Source: Acanthococcus lagerstroemiae
Lineage: Eukaryota > Arthropoda > Insecta > Hemiptera > Eriococcidae
Assembly (NCBI GenBank): GCA_031841125.1
Contig: CM063110.1
Span: 38,703,214-38,767,213 of the forward strand
Direction: 5' to 3'
DNA: 64,000 bases
This document shows, one piece after another, positions 58,785 through 64,000 of this stretch. How positions within the stretch are numbered: position 1 is the first letter of the stretch; the number at the start of each line of letters is the position of its first letter. Made by a program: the position numbers and the translations under genes. The notes under the pieces are model-generated. The model did not search any database, was not told where the DNA came from, and saw only the letters and a list, made by a program, of their open reading frames with translations.

Positions 58785-59075
58785 AGCGAAAAACTTGACG
58801 AAAAACCTAACGTTCCCCCGACACAAATTCATAGTGGTTCGACATTTACAATCTGCAGTCGTGTTGTTGATAAAAATCTCCACCCCCCCCCCTCTAACAT
58901 GAAGCCATTTTATTAGGGTACGAAAGCATATTTCGTTAGGTTTTTCGCTCGAGTATACCCAGTAGTAAAAGCATATAAAATATTAAAATAAAGTTCCACG
59001 GAAATGTCAACCACTGAATTCGTGTCGGGGGAGCGTTAGGTTTTTCGTTAGGTTATTCGTTACGGTTTTGCTCAA
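58785..59075. repeat. Foldback repeat with ~70 bp inverted arms
   Basis: The left arm 'gcgaaaaacttgacgaaaaa', 'cctaacgttcccccgacaca', 'aattcatagtggttcgacat' recurs inverted at 58997-59070 ('atgtcaaccactgaattcgt', 'gtcgggggagcgttagg', 'tttttcgttaggttattcg'). The spacer holds 'ctgcagtcgtgttgttgata', as at 18160, and a C-run (58880-58889). Related copies lie at 6724-6910 and 17930-18190. Confidence 0.6.
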
Positions 59076-59086
59076 GTTCGCAATTT

Positions 59087-59460
59087 TTTCGTATCTACCT
59101 CAAAAACGCCGTAAAAGGAGATTCAAAATAATCCTCTATACCGCCATCCATTAACAAAAACATTGTGGACGGAATCGTAGTGTATTCGACATTTTTTCAG
59201 TATGACCGAATTTCACGAATAGAAAGGTGATAACTACCCTCTGGCCCGTTTCTTAACATCCCTTTATTAATCCATTCTTGGGAATTTCTTCTTCCTTACT
59301 ATCCCACTTTTTCGATACCTCACATATAAATTTATGTTTTCGTCTTTTTTGGCTTTAGAAAACAATTTTATAGTTGAACTTTTCGAGCTTTCAAAAAAAT
59401 AATTAATGGAATTTGCACATCTACTTCGGGGGAGAGTGGTGAAGACAACATATTTGAAGA
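59087..59460 (+). repeat. Dispersed repeat shared with 28066-28400
   Basis: Order-conserved phrases 'ttttcgtatctacctcaaaa', 'gattcaaaataatcctctat', 'ttttttcagtatgaccga' and 'cgaatagaaagg' match 28066-28205 with heavy divergence. Non-coding. Confidence 0.45.
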
Positions 59461-59469
59461 ACACAAAAT

Positions 59470-59770
59470 ACGTGTATGAAATAGCTAGTTTTCAAGATCG
59501 CTGAATCCCTTTATAACTCAGTTTGCCCTGAAGTTGAAAAGAAGACATCGGGGGAGGAAAGAGAGAATAGTAGAACTTTTGAGAAATACAATATGCACAT
59601 CAAATAGTAGGTTTTCAAGGTTGCTGAATTCGTTTTTGGTATCACTTTGACTCCAAGTTGAAAACTGTGGCACTGTCTTTCCTCTCCTCCGATGCTACAG
59701 TTTTTTCATCTGGTGTCAAATTGACACCAAAATGGAATTAGGCTGAATTCCGATTTTGAGCATCTTTTTC
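59470..59770 (+). repeat. ~130 bp satellite relics
   Basis: 'agttttcaagatcgctgaat' (59488) and 'ggttttcaaggttgctgaat' (59611) are 123 bp apart and followed by similar 'gaagttgaaaa/caagttgaaaa' strings. Same family as 43480-44275. Confidence 0.5.
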
Positions 59771-59859
59771 CGTAATTTTGGGCTCACGGGTGGTCTGATG
59801 GGTGAATTCCAACCTTACAGTTGATCTTTATGTCTTTTAGCACCACCATACCAAACTGT

Positions 59860-60140
59860 TTGTGTTTACGATAAAATGAACGATTTTTTTTTACCAGTGC
59901 GTCGTGCATTGACCGTAGGTTACATCAACGCCCAAACAACATTCGAGACGTTTCATTTTCCCTTTCGACGCTTCGATTTCTTTTTAATTCGACGTCTAAG
60001 ACATCAGACGCATCCGACATTTCCGCTTGGTGTTTTAACGCTTCCGACTGACACACTTACTCCATTTCCTGACGACAATGTGTATGTAAATAAATAAAAC
60101 ACGCCACACGGTAATTCCGATCGTTCTTTATACCTGGTGC

Positions 60141-60233
<93 letters not shown>

Positions 60234-61160
60234 TGGAATTGTAGAAATAAAACGTACGAATTGGAAGGGTGTCCGTGAAAGTGTACGAGGAAAAGTATAT
60301 ACATGCGCCCGGCTATGATAGCAATATAACAGCGGGGTGAGTCCTAATCGATAAAAGACATCCCCTAACGAAAGGAACGAGGCAGAGGCAAAAATAAAAC
60401 GCAAAATTAAGTTTTCCCCTTTTGGAAACCTCGTCTCTCCTAGCCAGGCCAACTGATAACAATGCACGAGTCGAGCGCCGTTCGCCCCCAAAATTATATC
60501 GCCTGTGGAACATCGGCGCCCATCAAAATCGAATCCGCGAACACGAGAGTTTAAAATGCAGCCAAACAGCTGTTTCTATTCATCAAAATTTTCGGCGACG
60601 TTCACTTGCGCGGTTTCATGCAACGGTTGATCTTTTTTTCTCCCTTTTCAAATGGTTGCTAGATTGCATGCCCCCTGTCGCGGTTAATTAAAGTGTTTAT
60701 CGATGAATTGAACGGGCGATTGAAGTTGCTCGCGGATGGATTAACAAATTTACACGTATAATTCGTTTTCGGATTATTTCCGGTCTCCGTCATTTACCTT
60801 CAAAGAAGATAAAATAGAGTGCCAAATGAAAGCTATACTACACGTACTATGGGTGTACTTCATCCACACTCCGTAATATGTCCTCGTCGGCTCATTCATC
60901 CGAAACGTGTTCGCGTAATTCGCGGGTTAAGGTGTGGAGGCGAGTGGATTATCGCGGGAAAGGAGATCGTGTTTGGAAACAGCAACACGGTTGCAAATTT
61001 TCGCTGCACTTTTCGAAGGGTTGAGAGGCCCGTGACAATCTCGAGACGCTTAACCTGTTGCGAAGGCACTTCAGCTCCGCCGCTGCAATTCTCACAGCAG
61101 TCGGCCTTTTTATATTGGCACGAATCCTGACAATAGATTTATGTGTCGTGTAATAAAACA
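59860..61160. other. Unique GC- and CpG-rich island, candidate regulatory region
   Basis: The longest repeat-poor, CpG-rich stretch of the window. It holds a perfect (CT)42 tract (60147-60230), 'ggttaattaaag' at 60683-60694, 'ttatcgat' near 60707-60714, and two GGATTA homeodomain-type cores (60738-60743 and 60771-60776). Open frames (59876-60097, 60057-60491, 60819-61130) have no motif; the second runs through the CT tract. It lies upstream of the candidate minus-strand exons, so it could hold a promoter or enhancer. Inference from composition and motif cores only. Confidence 0.35.
60147..60230. repeat. (CT)n microsatellite, 42 perfect units
   Basis: 84 uninterrupted bases of alternating C and T, with an imperfect 'ctctt' lead-in. 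It reads as (GA)n on the minus strand, the type of tract bound by GAGA-factor proteins in insects. Its length and purity suggest recent expansion. Confidence 0.95.
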
Positions 61161-61431
61161 TGTCTCTCTGCTAGGGTCGAATGAAAAATAAATTTGATTC
61201 GAAGGTCAGATAGGGTTAATCACAAGTTGCAATTGAGTCACAAAACACGCAGCTGTTCTCGCTGCTCACCTAATTGTTCACCAAATTGATGTAATGGCTC
61301 TGATCACGTCTTCCTCCAAACCCCTTCTTCGTCTATCATGGCAACAAACCCACCGTGAGAAATCGCCAAAAATCACCACCAAGTACTAAGAGTGCTTAAA
61401 TAGCGCAAATTAATGCGCTACGATTTTTAGG
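61161..61431. other. Short non-coding gap before the LINE
   Basis: Unique sequence, no feature recognised. Confidence 0.4.
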
Positions 61432-62599
61432 GCCGGCGTAATATTCGCCAGGTGATAGAAAAAGCTCGGGAGTTCAACAAGCCAGTGTATATATGCTTTA
61501 TCGACTATGAAAATGCATTCGATAATGTCAATTGGTGGATACTCTGGAGTTGTTCACAAAAACTAGGAGTACCAAAGCACCTAACTGCTCTGCTTCAGAG
61601 CCTATACGAACTCTGCTCAAGTGAGAGTAGAAGGAGAACTCACGTAGCACTTCAAAACCGCCAAAGGAGTACGACGATGCATACTCAGTCCTATTCTTTT
61701 CAACGCCAATGGAGAGTGGGTTATGAGAGAAGCCCTGGATGGATGGGAAGGAGGGGTATCGCTAGGAGGGAAACGAATATCTGACCTCAGACATGCAGAC
61801 GATACCGCTCTGCTAGCCACAACGATAGAAGAACTGAGGGAACTACTGAAAAGAGTCGAGGCAGCTAGTGCCGCGGCGGGCCTGAGAATAAGTAAGTCCA
61901 AAACTAAAAAATTATGATGGTCGACCGCACGAATGACAACCAACCCGGGATCACAGATGTGAATGGAATAGAAGTAGTGCAAGACTTTACATACTTGAGC
62001 TCCATGGTGTCCAACAGATGCGGCTCAGAAAGAGAAATAAGAAGAAGAGCGACAATTGCAAAAACAGTAGTAGGAAAGCTCAATCGAATCTGGAAAAGTC
62101 ATGATGTTACAAGACACACCAAGCTGAAAATAATCAAGCCCCTGATTTTGCCAATCCTTGTGTACGCAGCAAAGTGCTGGACAATGAAAAACGTTGACAT
62201 TCAGCGAATTGAGGCTTTCGAGATGTACTGTTATGTAGACGTATGCTGAGAATCCCATGGACCAAGAAGAGGACGAATGCGTCGATACGCGAAAAACTTG
62301 GCGTGAAAGACAGACTCAGCACAGTCGTCAGGAGACGCATTCTCAGTTACTTTGGTCACGTAATCAGAAGGGACAATCTGGAGAAACTGACTGTGCAGAG
62401 AAGAGTAGAAGGGACCAGGTCGCGCGGCAGGTCACCCACACGATACACAGATTTAATACGAAAAATCACTGGCAAGACGATAGAATCATGTACTAGGACA
62501 GCCGAGGACAGAGACAACTGGAGGAGCCTGGTCGGCTCAGTTACCTGATCACGATGCCCGAAACCGGGCGAACGAAGAAGAGGAAGAAGAAGAAGAAGC
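61432..62599 (+). pseudogene. LINE reverse transcriptase, C-terminal two-thirds, broken
   Basis: Motif A 'VYICFIDYENAFDNVNW' (about 61485-61535), motif B 'CILSPILFNANGEWVM' (about 61678-61726), motif C 'DLRHADDTALLAT' (about 61783-61820), then 'LRISKSKTK', 'FTYLSSMVSNR', 'LILPILVYAAKCWT', 'MLRIPWTKKRTNASI', 'RILSYFGHVIRRDNLEKL', 'RGRSPTRYTDLIRKITGK' and 'AEDRDNWRSLVG' before a stop at 62546. Frameshifts lie between 61600 and 61665, at an A-run near 61908-61913, and near 62235. The tail ends in GAA repeats (62571-62599). The conserved Q-G of motif B is missing. 5'-truncated at about 61430. Clade not assigned (CR1/L2 or RTE-like). Confidence 0.85.
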
Positions 62600-62662
62600 C
62601 GAACCAATTACAATCGCGTTTTTTTCTTCTCTTCTCAATTCTGAGTCACAGTTCAGTTCATA

Positions 62663-63243
62663 GTAGTGGTCCCAATTTTTAATCGACTTGCAATCAATCG
62701 ATTGAAATTGACCTCAAAACAACCGATTTTACAATACGATCGATCTTGGAAAAATCGAAATTAACTGATCTTTAATATCAGCAGATCGATCGCATTTTTC
62801 TTATTCTTATTTCATTTATTCTAAAATGTGATATGTTGCGTAAAAAGGCCCTTTGCGATGATCTAGGATTTTTTTCGAGTATGATGTCTCTTATTGTCAC
62901 AGTCTACCGAATTAAAGTGGCTTCCAGACATTTGGCAGATGTTGAGGCATTTATGAGTCTACATCCTTCACTCGGTGAACTTTACCCGTCAGTATTACAG
63001 GACTCGCAAACTCAATATTTCAAATCACCACAAGGACCTTTTCACGCATCACATCACAAGCATTTTGATAATGAAAAATAACCTAAATGTTGTTCCAACT
63101 TCTCGTTTCATCCACAGACCTTACTGATTCAGGACTTCAACTGATATTCATAACTATGACGAAATAAATTTAAGCAGATCGATTTTCCATTGATCAATAT
63201 TTTTAAATCGATCTCTCCAGAGACAAAAATTGGGATCACTCTA
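62663..63243. mobile_element. Word-array element (ATCGATTGAT family)
   Basis: The left end 'tagtggtcccaattttt' and right end, inverted, 'tagagtgatcccaattttt' form a ~17 bp TIR. Both ends carry 'aatcgattg', 'cgatcgatc', 'agatcgat' and 'ttgatcaat' words (62680-62795 and 63175-63225). No exact target duplication; the flanks share only short matches. The 82-codon frame inside (62833-63081) has no motif. Lies just downstream of the LINE tail. Confidence 0.55.
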
Positions 63244-63279
63244 GTGTTAGAAAACCGAATACCAATATATACAACAAAC

Positions 63280-63466
63280 CAGTGGCGTAGCCAGGGGGAT
63301 TTGGGGGTCCGACCCCCCCCCCCCCCCGCATCAGCCGAAAATGCAAAATAATTATAATTTATTCTGGCAATAGTAAGTTAGTAAGTATTACACGTGTAAT
63401 GTTGTATAATTTTTTTTGCTTGAACTGAACCCCCCCCCCTTTATACCAAGACAGGCTACCCCACTG
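63280..63466. mobile_element. hAT-like MITE (CAGTGGCGTAGCC end), exact TSD
   Basis: Starts 'cagtggcgtagccagg'; ends, inverted, 'cagtggggtagcctg'. Flanked by exact 8 bp repeats 'caacaaac' (63272-63279 and 63467-63474). C-runs lie just inside both ends (about 63315-63327 and 63430-63439). 187 bp, non-coding. Confidence 0.85.
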
Positions 63467-63552
63467 CAACAAACATACACAACACTACAGACTACACAAT
63501 ACTGTCATACAATGTTATCAATCCTCCGGCAATTGCCTGAAATTTTAGGCAA

Positions 63553-63640
63553 TTCTAGATTCTTCCGGCATTATCCCCGCACTCGGGTATTTTCTAGATT
63601 TTTCCGGCATTTTCTCGGCACTCAGGTATTTTTTATCAAT
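63553..63640 (+). repeat. 42 bp unit duplicated in tandem
   Basis: 'ctagattcttccggcattat' plus 'cactcgggtatttt' is followed by 'ctagatttttccggcatttt' plus 'cactcaggtatttt', 42 bp on. A short, fairly well-kept duplication. Confidence 0.65.
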
Positions 63641-64000
63641 GTCAAGCATTTTCTATATCTTACAATTTTGTCTACACTTATTTTTTAGATTTCACAGTTT
63701 TGAATGTTGGCAATTTTGCTGCGTGCTGAGCGCTACGAACTATCATTCTTTCATTCATCAGTTGGCTGCAAGTCTGCTGTCTGTTTTTGTTGATAGAACG
63801 AAGAATAGCTTAGAAAGCCTAATGAAGTAATGTTTTTTTTAGTTGTTCGTTGGTGTATCAGCAGAGACGTACCAATAGGGAGAGGGAGCTCCCTGTAGGA
63901 AATTTCTTACTCAGTAGTTGGAAAAATTTACCATTTCAGTCAGCCGAAGTTGGAAAATTTCGGTAGAGTTGGAAAAATCCAACAAATCAAGTTTTTTTCT
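63641..64000 (+). repeat. Window end, with dispersed repeat at 63863-63990
   Basis: The 63641-63862 part has no feature. From 63863, 'gagacgtaccaatagggag', 'ctccctgtaggaaat', 'accatttcagtcag' and 'ttggaaaaatccaac' form the inverse of 15598-15712. The window ends inside or just after this copy. Confidence 0.5.

Noticed and set aside
60057..60491. 144-codon minus-strand frame
   Set aside because: Its length comes from the (CT)42 tract, which reads as an endless RE repeat; the rest has no motif.
1..64000. tRNA or 5S rRNA genes and tRNA-derived SINEs
   Set aside because: No GGTTCGANTCC box or matching A box at proper spacing was found; the GC-rich short repeats are LINE 3' ends instead.

Overview
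The window looks like a piece of a large, repeat-rich invertebrate nuclear genome, most likely an insect. It is AT-rich with many G or C homopolymers of 8-14 bases. Spliced-exon signals, non-LTR retrotransposon fragments of the RTE and R1/I types, and many non-autonomous DNA transposons with terminal inverted repeats (TIRs) all point to an animal. No operons, bacterial genes, tRNA, rRNA or CRISPR arrays were seen. Species cannot be fixed from sequence alone; a hemipteran is only a guess.

No complete gene is visible. The best host-gene evidence is a set of minus-strand exon candidates: 54545-54597, 38079-38216 and 9205-9408, with a weaker microexon at 56728-56763. Each has AG/GT splice borders, and the codon phases agree across every junction (0-0, 0-2, 2-2, 2-2). 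If this is right, nearly the whole window is introns of one long minus-strand gene that runs past the left edge. The protein is not recognised; it carries two RVSF-like motifs. A minus-strand hairpin at 47361-47450, inside one of these introns, is a microRNA candidate.

The rest is mostly transposon debris. (1) Retrotransposons: an RTE-type LINE on the minus strand (10765-12768, split by other elements), another on the plus strand (48270-50550, split by an R1-type element), an R1/I-type 3' fragment at 14229-14935, and a further LINE at 61432-62599. Several very short 3'-end copies of the R1-type element carry 11-13 bp target-site duplications (TSDs). (2) DNA elements: many hAT-like elements with 8 bp or near-8 bp TSDs, namely short MITEs (5043, 27591, 29190, 32483, 33200, 49542, 63280) and longer 'word-array' elements (6287, 23845, 25452, 28984, 46727, 52702, 56797, 62663) whose ends are packed with copies of one short word, a different word in each family. 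There is also a Mutator-like remnant at 39229-40230. (3) Satellites: a ~130 bp tandem repeat at 190-1050, with relics at 43480, 51770 and 59470, plus assorted minisatellites and a (CT)42 tract at 60147-60230.

Unique, GC-richer, non-coding islands lie at about 2880-3640, 22150-22880, 26091-26850 and 59860-61160; the last is the best candidate for regulatory DNA. The most notable theme is the repeated architecture of the word-array elements, together with deep nesting that allows their relative ages to be read.
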